Assembly (NCBI RefSeq): GCF_000701905.1
Contig: NZ_JNKC01000006.1
Coordinates: forward strand, 62,001 to 126,000
Reading direction: 5' to 3'
DNA from: Proteiniclasticum ruminis DSM 24773
GTDB lineage: Bacteria > Bacillota > Clostridia > Clostridiales > Clostridiaceae
DNA length: 64,000 nucleotides
The position numbers and the translations under genes were made by a program. Under the pieces are notes generated by a model. That model did no database searches, had not been told where the DNA came from, and saw nothing but the letters and a program-made list of their open reading frames with translations. Shown piece by piece: positions 44,797-54,049 of this stretch. The first letter of the stretch is position 1. Each line of letters opens with the position of its first letter.

Positions 44797-46047
44797 CTAT
44801 TCTATGGAACCTTTCTTTTCATAGAAAGAAAGAAGTAGTTCTTCCGTTTCTTTCAGAAGGGGTCTAAGCGGCTCAAAGGATACTTTCTCTGTGAGGGTAA
44901 AGCTGCCAATGAGCCTGTTTCTCGCCCCCATGAAGACTTTTCCATTATAAAAGGTAGAAAGATGCTCTGTGCCTTTTAAAGCCTTCACAATGGAGATGGC
45001 GCCCGAGGAGAGGGCAGGAGCAATGTAGGGCTTGAACCCTGTTTCTCTTACCCGGAAGTTCTCTCGCTCTGTCAGGTGGGTCAGTTCCTTTGATATTTCT
45101 TCATCATAGCTCTTCAGCGAGTTGACCACAATGAGTCCTCTTCCATGAGGCCCATAGGTTCTCAGATCTTCTTTCAGGAGGCCTTTTTCACTGGCGATGA
45201 ACCGGGCTCTTGCTTCCATGACCCCAAGACCGAATCCTCTGATTCTGTGGCTTTCTATACCACCTTCTTCCATGAGATTCATACATAATAAATCCACGGG
45301 GTCTGAAACGATAAAGTAGTAGCCCTTAAAGCCGCTCTGCTCCGCCTGTTTGGCATAACTTAATAAGATTTTCCTGTTTTTGTCAAACTGAACCAGTCGC
45401 ACATCCTGAAGTGTGGTATCCAGAGGCGGGATATAGACCGATACCGTGAAAATTAAGACGTCAGTATCAAATACTTCATCGATACCGACTTCTTTTACAG
45501 GAGGAAGCTCTGTGCCATCACTGACCTCATTGATCTCCAGATAGTATCTGCGCCTTTTTTTCTCATCCAGATCAAAAATCCGGATCTCCTTCAGCACATC
45601 ACGGCCTAATAGGCGAAGCCCCATGAGAAGTGTACCACCCACATCTCCCAGTCCCAGAATGGAGACGGTGAAGGGTTTTTCTTTCTTCATGAGCTCTTCC
45701 ATGAAGTTCCGGTCGTTTTCTTTCAGAAGATAGACAGGAAATGGTAGGGAAGTGCTGCCCTTTACGATGAGATCAGCGGTATCTGTTTCCAGGAGCTCCT
45801 CCAAAGTGGAGGCTATGATTCTGCCGGGGCTCTTTTCCTTCTCAAGAATCATGAATATGGGTTTTTTCTCCTGAAGGGTTCTATTCAGCGTATCTACGAG
45901 GCTTTTTATCCGATGGGCATCCTGGAGAATCTCTTTCGTTTCCTTCAGGAGATTCTCTGGAAGAAGCCTCAGAAAATCGTCCTTTTCCGACTCTAGTGAA
46001 GTTGTATGCAGTGCAAGGACTGCCATGAGTTCTGCTTTTTTAAACAT
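44797..46047 (-). CDS. Lactate/malate dehydrogenase-like NAD-binding protein
   Basis: A 416-residue protein. After a 120-residue N-terminal region without recognised motifs comes a Rossmann fold with LGLGDVGG (residues 131-138) and the adenine-ribose acid in IFDLD (about 157-161). Features of the L-lactate/malate dehydrogenase family follow in order: SDPVD (248-252), GFGLGVMEARARF with a substrate-type Arg (about 280), and YGPHG with the catalytic-type His301. It is longer and more diverged than true LDH/MDH (about 310-330), so the substrate is unknown. ATG 46047 follows AAGGAG. It begins 12 bp after the stop of the giant gene and is probably co-transcribed with it. Confidence 0.7.
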   Translation of the reverse strand: MFKKAELMAVLALHTTSLESEKDDFLRLLPENLLKETKEILQDAHRIKSLVDTLNRTLQEKKPIFMILEKEKSPGRIIASTLEELLETDTADLIVKGSTSLPFPVYLLKENDRNFMEELMKKEKPFTVSILGLGDVGGTLLMGLRLLGRDVLKEIRIFDLDEKKRRRYYLEINEVSDGTELPPVKEVGIDEVFDTDVLIFTVSVYIPPLDTTLQDVRLVQFDKNRKILLSYAKQAEQSGFKGYYFIVSDPVDLLCMNLMEEGGIESHRIRGFGLGVMEARARFIASEKGLLKEDLRTYGPHGRGLIVVNSLKSYDEEISKELTHLTERENFRVRETGFKPYIAPALSSGAISIVKALKGTEHLSTFYNGKVFMGARNRLIGSFTLTEKVSFEPLRPLLKETEELLLSFYEKKGSIE

Positions 46048-46059
46048 GTAAGTCACTCC

Positions 46060-49000
46060 TTATAGTATCAGTCTTTCCAGACGTTTCAGTTCTTCCAGAT
46101 CAAACTCCAGATAGTGGGAAGGCGCTTTGTAGAGATCATAGGAAACATCTTTTCCCTTATCAGGTACCCTTGGCATAGTGAAAACCTGTCCTAAGGAAGA
46201 GAGAGTCAGCTTTCTTTCGTAAACCTTATGGAACTCCTCCTCAATGACCCGCAGCACCTTCAGTGCATTCTCCAGAGAGATTTTGGAGAGAGTATACACA
46301 TTCCTTGCACCCGCATCCATGATGAACACCGGAGTGGTGTAGGGCAGTATGAGATTGATGGAGTCAATGAGGTTTCGTTTGGGGAAGCTTCCTCTCCAAA
46401 GGGCATCTCCGCCCATGAAGGGGTAAAGGTCCTTTTCGTTGAACCAGGCCTTTAGCCTCGGAATATAATAGACCCCCTCCACCGCATATTCCTTGGATGA
46501 CATCCGGTCGAGCCCCTTTGCAGAGACAATGCCGGTGATGATTTTCCGGACCTCAAGACCGTGGGTTTTGAAGAGAGGGCTGAGCGCATTCATACGGTAG
46601 CCCTTATGAAGGATGGTGTCCACCAGAATCACAGGCCGCTTGAAGGACGCCAGGGTTTTCACCTGGTTCTCCAGACTGAGATAAAAGGGCACTTCTTTGA
46701 TGCTGAAGCCTTTCATATCGCTGTTGAAGTATTTTTCTGTATGGAGAGCCTTGGTCACCGTATTGGGCACCACTGACCTGTCCAGCACATCCCCGTAAGG
46801 AACACACATATGAGGTCCCAGGACCTTCGGTTTAGACTCCTCCATAGAAACTCCATTCTCCTGGAGCACAAGACCGATGATGCCTTGCTGAAGCATAAGA
46901 GGCTCAAAGGGGAGGATGAGGTTTCCTGGATAGAGCTCCCCAATGGCTCTCATGAGACGCTCTCTGGTTTCCTGGATGACATTTTTCACCCGCTGGTTGT
47001 TTCGGAAAGGATCCTTCAGGATGTTTTCCATATCAAGATTCAGGGCCAGTGGTGTGCTCATGTCGGTGTAGTAGACCGTCTCCTGCTCATCGAGGGTCTT
47101 AAAGTTATAAAGCTTCAGAAGAGACAGGAAGCGCTCATCCTTTAAAGGTTTGTTCCGGGTTATGAAAAGAGCGCACTCATAATCTCTGGAAACGCCAAAG
47201 GATAAAGTCTCAGTAAGTAGAATCTGGTGATAGTTTCTGAGCTTGTCCGGCGCCTTCACATACAGTCCATCCAGCACCATGATTCTGCCGAGATTCAGGG
47301 TCCGGACCTTATCCGCAAACTCCTGGGACTTCAGCTCTTCCATGAGATGCTCGCTTCGGGCCCAATGGAAAATACTAAGACCAATGGGCATGTTCTCCGT
47401 CCTGTCTGTGAGAGTCAGTACCCTTCCAGAAGGTTTCTGAAAGAGCTCTTCAAGCATTTTCAGCATCTGATTTTTACTGGCAGGAAAGAGCACCTCCACA
47501 GCGTGGAGAAGGTCTGGTTCCAGATCCCTATAGATGTTCTTCTCCAGGAACGTGAGACTCACCATGGATTTCTCCACAGGTGCTTTCTGGTAAAAGCCGT
47601 TGAGGTAGATATAGTTCTGAGCCATGGGGTCGATGAGGGTGGAAATATCGCGGTTTTCATCAATGTTGGTTCTGATTTTGGTTGAACTCACTTCTTTCAG
47701 ATCCTTAGGAAGATCCATGAACACCACATGGTCCACCAGTCCTTCAATGGTCTTTCTTGCCCCACGGACTCTGGTGCGGTCAAAGACCAGATGGTTCATG
47801 CGATGGATGCTGTTCTCGGTGCGTTCTTTCTTATAGCTGGAGGCGTTCAGCACCACATCACTGCCACAGACCATATAGATCTCGCTGCCGAAGATGCCCT
47901 TGAGGCTTTTGATGTCCTCCTCATTGGCGATGTTGATGGGCAGATCTTCTGGAAACAGATAAAGTCCCAGTTCTCCCGCCGTGCTCATTTCAAGGATCCT
48001 TCTGCGGACATTGTTCGGCAGCGTCTTTTTGGACCAGGAAAACTCATCAATGGCCAGATACACTTCATAGCCCTCATCCCGGATGAGCTTTGCAATGGAG
48101 AGGTGGGAGAGAGTAAAGGGATCAAAGGTGCCTGGGAAGAAAGCATAGCGCTGAGGTTCGTGGTGATGGAAAGCGCCTTCTTCATGCAGATAATCATTCA
48201 TGAATCTGTAGATGTTGTTGAGGCCTACACTCTGACAGAGGAAAAGAAGATTTCTCTCTTCGTTGGTCAGGAGCGTAATGAGCTTCTTATGGATGAACAG
48301 GAAGACCTCTTTCTTGCTTTCCAGTGTCAGAACATCGGAGGCGAAGAGCACCTTGCCGATGGTGGTGAAAGCGGCTCTTACGGTCAGGTCCTCATAGTCT
48401 GCCATACCGTAGAGCAGTACGCTCAGCATGTTTTTGATTCGTTCCACCTTCTCCTCTTCTGTGAGGTTCACTTTACGCATGCCAAACTGGATGAAAGATT
48501 CTAACGTGGTGCCCAGAGTTTTGATGACCAGAGTCTTCACCGAAGGATTTGCGGTTTTCACTTTGATCAGAAGATCGTCGATGATCTCATCAAATTCTTT
48601 CAGATCCAAGAACAGCAGCACCTTGCCCAGGGGCTTTGGAATATATTCCGTGAAGCGGTGTCCTTCAATTTCCAGAGCCCTAAGAAGCTCCACCGCCACT
48701 TCATTGCGCTCATAGGAAGACAGCTCTCTCATGAGATTCAAAAGAGAGGATCCCGCAGTCCTTCTTACGGACTCCATGGCAGAAACCTTGAGAAGATTGC
48801 AAAGGTGCAGTGCGGTGTTGATTGGGGAGATGAGATCTCCATCCAGGGTATAGAAAGAAAGAAGCTTGATGCTGTTTCTTTTCATAATCCAGTGAGTGGC
48901 TGTTTTTAGGTTCGATAAGAAAACCTCTTCCCGCTCTTTCTTGCGGGATTTGAGATTCTCTGAAAGCTGTACCCGTTCCTTTTCCATGTTGAGCTGCCCA

Positions 49001-50889
49001 GCCAGTTTCATATAGAGAAAGGTCTCTGTGAGGTCTGTACGTTTTGTGACTTTTCGGATCCGGTCCTTCAGCTCATTGGTGAACTCCGCACTGTAGGTTT
49101 CCTCCGTGAGGCTGGCACTGAGCAGTTCAAGAACACTGAGACGTCCTGCAAGGTTCCCGGAGAGGTTGGTTCGGAAGAAGGCTTCCTTCATTTCCAATGG
49201 AAAAGGGATGTATCGGATGGCTTCCGTGAGGAAGATGCTGGTTTCTTTTTTGGGATTCACCTCTTCATAGAATCCTGCCACCACTTTGGTGTAATCGGGA
49301 ATTCTTGTTTCAGGAAGGTTTTTGAAAAGCGTCCTGGCTACGCTGGCAAAGGAGTATCCGAGCTGCATCTTATGGCTGTCGATGACTTTATGACCGGGAT
49401 AAAGGATTTTTCTCAAGGTTTCCTGAAGAAGGCGAAGTCCTGATACTTTAGACGAGGGCGCCACTTCCTCCAGAGGAATCTCCTTTCTGTAGTCCTCATC
49501 ATAGAGTCCCATGATGCTGCCAAGGAGCTCTGCGCTGTGGAAACGGATGTCATCTTCCGGATGGATGAGACACTCCAGAAGAAAGCTCACCACCTGCAGC
49601 TTCTGGCCTTGAGTGAGATAGGTGGAGTACTCCTCCAGAATTCTGATATATTCCCGAAGATCCCGCCAGTCTCTTAAAGAGCGTGCTTCCTCCAGGAGGG
49701 TGTCCATACTGAACTCATTTCTCAGAAGGTGCATCACCTTGATGTTGTGGTCGATGGCATGGTACTTAAGCCTGGCGACGATTTCGTCTCCAAAGCAGAC
49801 CGCTGGTTTTTTCAGAACCCGAATGGTTTTTTTCTGGTCGATGACTTTTCTGTTTTCCTCGCGGCTTCGCAGGGCCACTTCCACTCCGAGGCCTGTGAGG
49901 TACTTTTCAAAATCCTGAAGCTTTGCATAGACCCTTTCATAGCGCCTTTTCTTAGCATCATCCACATTGTCCAGTTTCTCCAGAATCACATGGAAGGATT
50001 CATCCAGGGGATAGATGTGCATGGTATCTACATCGTCTATCTTTTTGTTTTTCACCCGGAAGTCCGAGTAGATGAGAAGGAGAGCCTCCAAAGAGAGATT
50101 CTCAAGCTCCAGATCCCAGGTGCTATGATTGACGGCGATGTTTCGGATGTAGTCAATGCCATGTTTCTTAAACCAAAGATCTGAATAGTAGTAGTGAAGA
50201 TACGGAACTCTTCTCATCTCGGAGAGCTTCACACCGTACTTTCCGATGTCATGACCGGCCAGGGCACCGGAAACGCGTCCAAGATCCACCGGTAGGCCCA
50301 GGTTTTTCAGCTGCCTTCCAATGAACATGCCGACCTCATGGACTCCGGCCACATGATCCAGTGTATTGAAACCATGGAGGTCTCTGGAAAGCTTCATGAG
50401 GGCATAGATGTGGTCTTCTTTGAATGCTCTCATAAAGCGTCGGTATTCATCATCTTCCAGCACTTCCAGCTCTTTCTTTGTGAGAAACTGAAAGCTGTGC
50501 TTCAAATAGAACTCTTCTGGATGGTCCTGCACCTCGAACTTCAGAAGCGCCTCATAAAGGGCGATATACAGCTGGATGAAGTTTTCTTCCTCCTTTGTGA
50601 AGGTTCTCTCTCTGGCATCCTCATCCACCAGCAGCACCATATAATCATAGACTGCAGCCAAATCCACGGAAACGGTGTTTTCCGCAGGAAAGGTTTCCTT
50701 CAGCAGTGTAAAGAGGGATGCTCCATGGTACTCTTTTTTCGCCAGAAGCCTCTGGAGTCCTGTGATGAACTTCTTGTCTTCTAAAAAGAGCAGAAGGTCT
50801 TTCTTCAAATAGGTCACTTTCTTTTGAAAGCTGGAAAGTGTCAGCGCTTTTTTCATCTCATAGAGTACTGTTTTTGCCGTTCCTTGCAT
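46060..50889 (-). CDS. Giant multidomain protein: HD hydrolase, NadD-like nucleotidylyltransferase, phosphoribosyltransferase-like
   Basis: A 1609-residue cytoplasmic protein with no signal or membrane segment. Order: helical N-terminus (1-150); HD domain (about 170-290: His179/His184, HD at 213-214, His255, Asp276); long helical, HEAT-like region (about 400-900); NadD/cytidylyltransferase-like domain (912-1103) with FFPGTFDPFTLSH and SSTKIR; GNAT-like region (about 1115-1270); and a C-terminal domain with RPVILVDTILHKGYRM (1418-1433), like a PRPP-binding loop. In the nucleotidyl motif the usual T/HxGH Gly is Ser (TLSH). GGGGGGAG precedes ATG 50889. Domain calls are from motifs; overall function is unknown, probably nucleotide or NAD related. 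Confidence 0.75.
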   Translation of the reverse strand: MQGTAKTVLYEMKKALTLSSFQKKVTYLKKDLLLFLEDKKFITGLQRLLAKKEYHGASLFTLLKETFPAENTVSVDLAAVYDYMVLLVDEDARERTFTKEEENFIQLYIALYEALLKFEVQDHPEEFYLKHSFQFLTKKELEVLEDDEYRRFMRAFKEDHIYALMKLSRDLHGFNTLDHVAGVHEVGMFIGRQLKNLGLPVDLGRVSGALAGHDIGKYGVKLSEMRRVPYLHYYYSDLWFKKHGIDYIRNIAVNHSTWDLELENLSLEALLLIYSDFRVKNKKIDDVDTMHIYPLDESFHVILEKLDNVDDAKKRRYERVYAKLQDFEKYLTGLGVEVALRSREENRKVIDQKKTIRVLKKPAVCFGDEIVARLKYHAIDHNIKVMHLLRNEFSMDTLLEEARSLRDWRDLREYIRILEEYSTYLTQGQKLQVVSFLLECLIHPEDDIRFHSAELLGSIMGLYDEDYRKEIPLEEVAPSSKVSGLRLLQETLRKILYPGHKVIDSHKMQLGYSFASVARTLFKNLPETRIPDYTKVVAGFYEEVNPKKETSIFLTEAIRYIPFPLEMKEAFFRTNLSGNLAGRLSVLELLSASLTEETYSAEFTNELKDRIRKVTKRTDLTETFLYMKLAGQLNMEKERVQLSENLKSRKKEREEVFLSNLKTATHWIMKRNSIKLLSFYTLDGDLISPINTALHLCNLLKVSAMESVRRTAGSSLLNLMRELSSYERNEVAVELLRALEIEGHRFTEYIPKPLGKVLLFLDLKEFDEIIDDLLIKVKTANPSVKTLVIKTLGTTLESFIQFGMRKVNLTEEEKVERIKNMLSVLLYGMADYEDLTVRAAFTTIGKVLFASDVLTLESKKEVFLFIHKKLITLLTNEERNLLFLCQSVGLNNIYRFMNDYLHEEGAFHHHEPQRYAFFPGTFDPFTLSHLSIAKLIRDEGYEVYLAIDEFSWSKKTLPNNVRRRILEMSTAGELGLYLFPEDLPINIANEEDIKSLKGIFGSEIYMVCGSDVVLNASSYKKERTENSIHRMNHLVFDRTRVRGARKTIEGLVDHVVFMDLPKDLKEVSSTKIRTNIDENRDISTLIDPMAQNYIYLNGFYQKAPVEKSMVSLTFLEKNIYRDLEPDLLHAVEVLFPASKNQMLKMLEELFQKPSGRVLTLTDRTENMPIGLSIFHWARSEHLMEELKSQEFADKVRTLNLGRIMVLDGLYVKAPDKLRNYHQILLTETLSFGVSRDYECALFITRNKPLKDERFLSLLKLYNFKTLDEQETVYYTDMSTPLALNLDMENILKDPFRNNQRVKNVIQETRERLMRAIGELYPGNLILPFEPLMLQQGIIGLVLQENGVSMEESKPKVLGPHMCVPYGDVLDRSVVPNTVTKALHTEKYFNSDMKGFSIKEVPFYLSLENQVKTLASFKRPVILVDTILHKGYRMNALSPLFKTHGLEVRKIITGIVSAKGLDRMSSKEYAVEGVYYIPRLKAWFNEKDLYPFMGGDALWRGSFPKRNLIDSINLILPYTTPVFIMDAGARNVYTLSKISLENALKVLRVIEEEFHKVYERKLTLSSLGQVFTMPRVPDKGKDVSYDLYKAPSHYLEFDLEELKRLERLIL

Positions 50890-51033
50890 AAAATTCTCCC
50901 CCCATTGTTTCTACTTAAAATTATAGATGATTTGAGGGAAATACTCTACAAAACCTTTACATTCCTTCGAATTGCTTTGGAAGCAGCAAGAGGAGACGAA
51001 GTAAAAGAAGATCTGCCGGGGATGGATTTTTAA

Positions 51034-51061
51034 TTTGTCTTTAATTCAGGACAGGTATAGT
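51034..51061 (+). promoter_or_regulatory. Candidate promoter of the membrane/DUF4097 pair
   Basis: TTTGTC (51034-51039), 16 bp, TATAGT (51056-51061). The spacing is slightly short. Confidence 0.4.
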
Positions 51062-51086
51062 TTAAGAAAAAGAAAGGAGGGAGACC

Positions 51087-51437
51087 ATGGGACAAAATTA
51101 TAGAGGAAGTGACAGAGGACCTTTAGCGAAACTGATTCTTCTGATTCTCCTCATTATTTTCATCGGTCCCACAGCCCTTGGTATTTTGGGGTCTGTGGTG
51201 GTGGGGCTTGCAGGATTTCTCATTGTCCTGCTGGTGGGTGCTCTTTTTCTTTTGGCTTCCCCCATACTGATGATTGTGTTTCCTTCTTCTCTGAGCCTGG
51301 GGATCCCACTTTTGGCTCTGTTTTTCTTTGGCATTGCCATGCTTTCTATTTTTGTACTGTTTACAGCACTCTTTTTCAGAATTGTCCGGTGGGTCTTTAA
51401 GACGGCGCTGATGCTTCTGAGAAGACTGCTTCCATAA
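51087..51437 (+). CDS. Small hydrophobic membrane protein
   Basis: A 116-residue protein, hydrophilic for about 14 residues (MGQNYRGSDRGPLAK), then three to four continuous membrane spans to about residue 100 and a basic tail (RWVFKTALMLLRRLLP). AAAGGAGGGAG precedes ATG 51087. It lies 20 bp upstream of a DUF4097 gene. In Firmicutes DUF4097/LiaG-type proteins are often encoded with small membrane proteins in envelope-stress operons; a role there is inference. No family recognised. Confidence 0.6.
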   Translation: MGQNYRGSDRGPLAKLILLILLIIFIGPTALGILGSVVVGLAGFLIVLLVGALFLLASPILMIVFPSSLSLGIPLLALFFFGIAMLSIFVLFTALFFRIVRWVFKTALMLLRRLLP

Positions 51438-51457
51438 AGAAACTGGAGGATTTTAAA

Positions 51458-52405
51458 ATGAGCGGATTTAAAAAAGTGGTGGTTGCCACACTGATTATTG
51501 CTTCTGTTTCCGTCGGCATTGGGGCGTATATTGTGTATGAGTCCGGTGTTGGTACCGGTGAACTGTCAGAAACCATAAACAAGCTCCTGGAGCGGGGAGA
51601 CATCAACGTCAATCTTGGTGAAACAAAAGAAGTGCGGGAAGAGCAGAGCTTTTCCTATGAGGATAAAAGAAATCTTGAAATTTCAGTACCCATCGGCGAC
51701 GTGAAAATCAAAGCCTATGAGGGGGATGAGATAAAGCTTCTGGTGGAAGGAAAAGTGCCGGAGAATTATCTCAACCGGTACTTGGAAATCAAAGAAGAAA
51801 AGGACAGTCTTAAAATCTCTCTTTACAAGGGGATGGGAAACATCAACCTGAATTTTTTCAACCGGTATGACATTTCTCTTACCTTGGAAGTGCCTGTGGG
51901 ATATCAGGGAGACCTGGATGTTTCTAATGTTTCGGGGGATATCCTTGTGGATGGACTGAATCTGAAGGAGCTGTCCTTGGAGAATATTTCAGGAGATCTC
52001 ATTGTGGAGAGCGGCACCATTGAGGAAGTGGATTTTGATGTGGTTTCTGGTCAGTTCATCAGCTATGGAGACGTGGGCCGTCTTTCCGGAAACAGCATTT
52101 CAGGAAAGATCACGGCCACAGGAGTAAGAACCAGCGCTGATGTGGAGAGTGTATCTGGCAGTGTCAGCTTGAAGTTCTTGGACAGCACGAAAGAAGTGGA
52201 GGTGGAGACCATCTCCGGATCCGTAGAACTGGAGTTTGAAGGGCTGGAGGATCTCAGTTATGACTTGGAAAGCGTCAGCGGCAGCCTGACTGTGGAGAAT
52301 CGTGAAGGAATAAACCAGAGCACCAGGTCTTTGAAGAGAAATATTAACAATTCACCAACAGCAGATGTCTCAACGGTTTCCGGAGCTGTGCGCATTAAAT
52401 ACTAA
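51458..52405 (+). CDS. DUF4097 family envelope protein
   Basis: A 315-residue protein with one N-terminal membrane anchor (about 6-24) and an extracytoplasmic domain that, from about residue 150, repeats a short beta-strand unit with an SG step: VSGDILV, ISGDLIV, VSGQFIS, ISGKITA, VSGSVSL, ISGSVEL, VSGSLTV, VSGAVRI. This is the beta-solenoid of the DUF4097 (LiaG-like) family. Function is unknown; relatives are linked to cell-envelope stress. CTGGAGG precedes ATG 51458. Confidence 0.83.
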   Translation: MSGFKKVVVATLIIASVSVGIGAYIVYESGVGTGELSETINKLLERGDINVNLGETKEVREEQSFSYEDKRNLEISVPIGDVKIKAYEGDEIKLLVEGKVPENYLNRYLEIKEEKDSLKISLYKGMGNINLNFFNRYDISLTLEVPVGYQGDLDVSNVSGDILVDGLNLKELSLENISGDLIVESGTIEEVDFDVVSGQFISYGDVGRLSGNSISGKITATGVRTSADVESVSGSVSLKFLDSTKEVEVETISGSVELEFEGLEDLSYDLESVSGSLTVENREGINQSTRSLKRNINNSPTADVSTVSGAVRIKY

Positions 52406-52436
52406 CAGGTTGTACAAAAAGTTTACAATTTGTTCA

Positions 52437-52464
52437 TAGACTTTGTGATAATCTTAATTATAAT
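52437..52464 (+). promoter_or_regulatory. Promoter of the ferredoxin gene
   Basis: TAGACT (52437-52442), 16 bp, perfect TATAAT (52459-52464). Confidence 0.5.
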
Positions 52465-52495
52465 TAGGGTATAAAGTATAAAAGGGGTGTTGTAT

Positions 52496-52684
52496 ATGAA
52501 GCCATCAGTAGATCAGGATCTTTGCATCGGTTGTGGAGTTTGCCCAAGTGTTGCACCATCAATATTCGATATGAATGACGATGGAAAGGCTTACGCTATC
52601 GTGGACGAAGTTCCAGCAGGTGAAGAGGATTTAGCTCAGGAAGCTGCAGAAAGCTGTCCAGTAGCTGCTATCACAGTAGAATAA
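52496..52684 (+). CDS. 4Fe-4S ferredoxin
   Basis: A 62-residue single-cluster ferredoxin. Three cysteines sit in DLCIGCGVCPSVAP and the fourth in AESCPVAAI, ligating one 4Fe-4S cluster; the second cluster motif of clostridial 2[4Fe-4S] ferredoxins is absent. It resembles the acidic Thermotoga/Bacillus type and would carry low-potential electrons. ATG 52496 follows AAAGGGG; an in-frame GTG at 52487 is too close to that site. Monocistronic with its own promoter and terminator. Confidence 0.93.
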   Translation: MKPSVDQDLCIGCGVCPSVAPSIFDMNDDGKAYAIVDEVPAGEEDLAQEAAESCPVAAITVE

Positions 52685-52694
52685 TTGTGAATAT

Positions 52695-52719
52695 AAAAGA
52701 GACCGAAAGGTCTCTTTTG
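52695..52719 (+). terminator. Terminator of the ferredoxin gene
   Basis: AAAAGAGACC (52695-52704), GAAA tetraloop, GGTCTCTTTT (52709-52718). Confidence 0.85.
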
Positions 52720-52782
52720 TTATGCGCTGAAATCGTGTATGATAGATATATAATTGTCATCTAGAACTGCTGGAGGTTTATT

Positions 52783-53994
52783 ATGGAACTATTTGAGCGG
52801 GGTCAGCTATTCAAGGCTGTTCTTGCTGTTATTGTCCTTTATCCGCTGATTCCCATAAAATATCTTCCTTATCTAGGCATTGCCTTGGGTGGATATTTTC
52901 TTGCGTATTTATTTAAAAATCGAGATGTTTTTGACAAAATCCGAAGAAGCAGACGCCAGACGAAGCTAGCCTACGGTCTCTCCACATTTTTGTTTGTTGT
53001 GCTTCAGATGGTTTCCTTGATCTATTCAGAGAGTCCTAGAGACACACTTTCTGGAATTCTTCTTTATTTCTCGGCATTTATAGTGTTTTTTGTGCTGAAA
53101 TATGAGATCAACCGCCCAAATCATGCGGTGCCCCTGACAAGAGCGTATTTCTTATCCGCTTTTCTGGTGGGGTTTTATCATGTGGGGCAGGTGGTCTATG
53201 ATGAGATTGTCCGGGGGATTCCTTTTGATCCTCTGACCAACACCTCCTTCATGGAGAATGGTCCGGTTCTTGCATATTTCATGCTCCTGGCTCTTTTTCC
53301 TGCTTTAACTCTTTATATTTTCAAAGAGAAGAACAAAGAATCAAGATTCTATTTATTTGTTGTGGGCGTTTCCCTCATCTCTATTTTTATGACAGGGTCC
53401 CGCATTGCCATCGTCGGCGTGTTTTTGGGACTGCTTCTTCTGTCTCTTCTCTATTCAGTCCGGTTTCTCATTGCGCTGGTGCCTGCAGGAATCTTTTTTG
53501 CACTGATTCCTCTTTTCACCAAAAGACACTGGAGCTATTTTCTTCTGAGCAATGAGATGGGAAGATTCTCCTTTTATTTGGAGGTTCTGAAAGCCAATGC
53601 CAAATCCATTTTTTTAGGCAGGGGATTTCATACCATCGACTATACCCTGAGCCGTTTTATGGTGGGCAGACCAGAACTTCTCAATCTGGATCAGGTGAAT
53701 AAGCCCTATAACGCAGTGCTTCAGGTGGTGCTGGAGCTGGGACTTCTGGGCCTCTTCTTTGGCGCAGTGATTCTTTATTTCAAGATGAGAGGAATCCATA
53801 ACTATACCAAGAGCTATAAGGCGCAGCCTCAGCTGAAGGTTCTTTATGTAGGAGTTTTTGTGTCCATGGCGGTGCTTCTTTATGTGGGCCTTATGGACAG
53901 TTATCTCATGAGCGGGAAGATTGTTTATGCCGTTGCCATTTTGATGGGGATTCTCCATGGAGATGCCAAATGGAAAGGCATTCAGAAAGTATAA
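52783..53994 (+). CDS. O-antigen ligase/polymerase-like membrane protein
   Basis: A 403-residue protein with about ten to eleven membrane spans and a larger extracellular loop around residues 250-310, the Wzy_C (O-antigen ligase/Wzy) layout. The block MTGSRIAIVGVFLGLLLL and the later GRGFHT...PYNAVLQVVLELGLLGL match the conserved core where an Arg and a His act in glycan transfer. The glycan is unknown; no other polysaccharide genes are next to it. TGGAGG precedes ATG 52783. Confidence 0.82.
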   Translation: MELFERGQLFKAVLAVIVLYPLIPIKYLPYLGIALGGYFLAYLFKNRDVFDKIRRSRRQTKLAYGLSTFLFVVLQMVSLIYSESPRDTLSGILLYFSAFIVFFVLKYEINRPNHAVPLTRAYFLSAFLVGFYHVGQVVYDEIVRGIPFDPLTNTSFMENGPVLAYFMLLALFPALTLYIFKEKNKESRFYLFVVGVSLISIFMTGSRIAIVGVFLGLLLLSLLYSVRFLIALVPAGIFFALIPLFTKRHWSYFLLSNEMGRFSFYLEVLKANAKSIFLGRGFHTIDYTLSRFMVGRPELLNLDQVNKPYNAVLQVVLELGLLGLFFGAVILYFKMRGIHNYTKSYKAQPQLKVLYVGVFVSMAVLLYVGLMDSYLMSGKIVYAVAILMGILHGDAKWKGIQKV

Positions 53995-53998
53995 GAAG

Positions 53999-54046
53999 AA
54001 AAGACCTCTGGGATGAAAGCCATTGCTTTTTTCCCAGAGGTCTTTT
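53999..54046. terminator. Bidirectional terminator
   Basis: Perfect 15-bp arms (53999-54013 and 54032-54046, core AAGACCTCTGGGA) between convergent genes; terminal A's and T's serve each strand. Confidence 0.85.
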
Positions 54047-54049
54047 GGT

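Noticed and set aside
47227-48504. Long plus-strand open frames opposite the giant minus-strand gene
   Set aside because: They mirror codon periodicity of the minus-strand gene, lack ribosome sites and have no family features.
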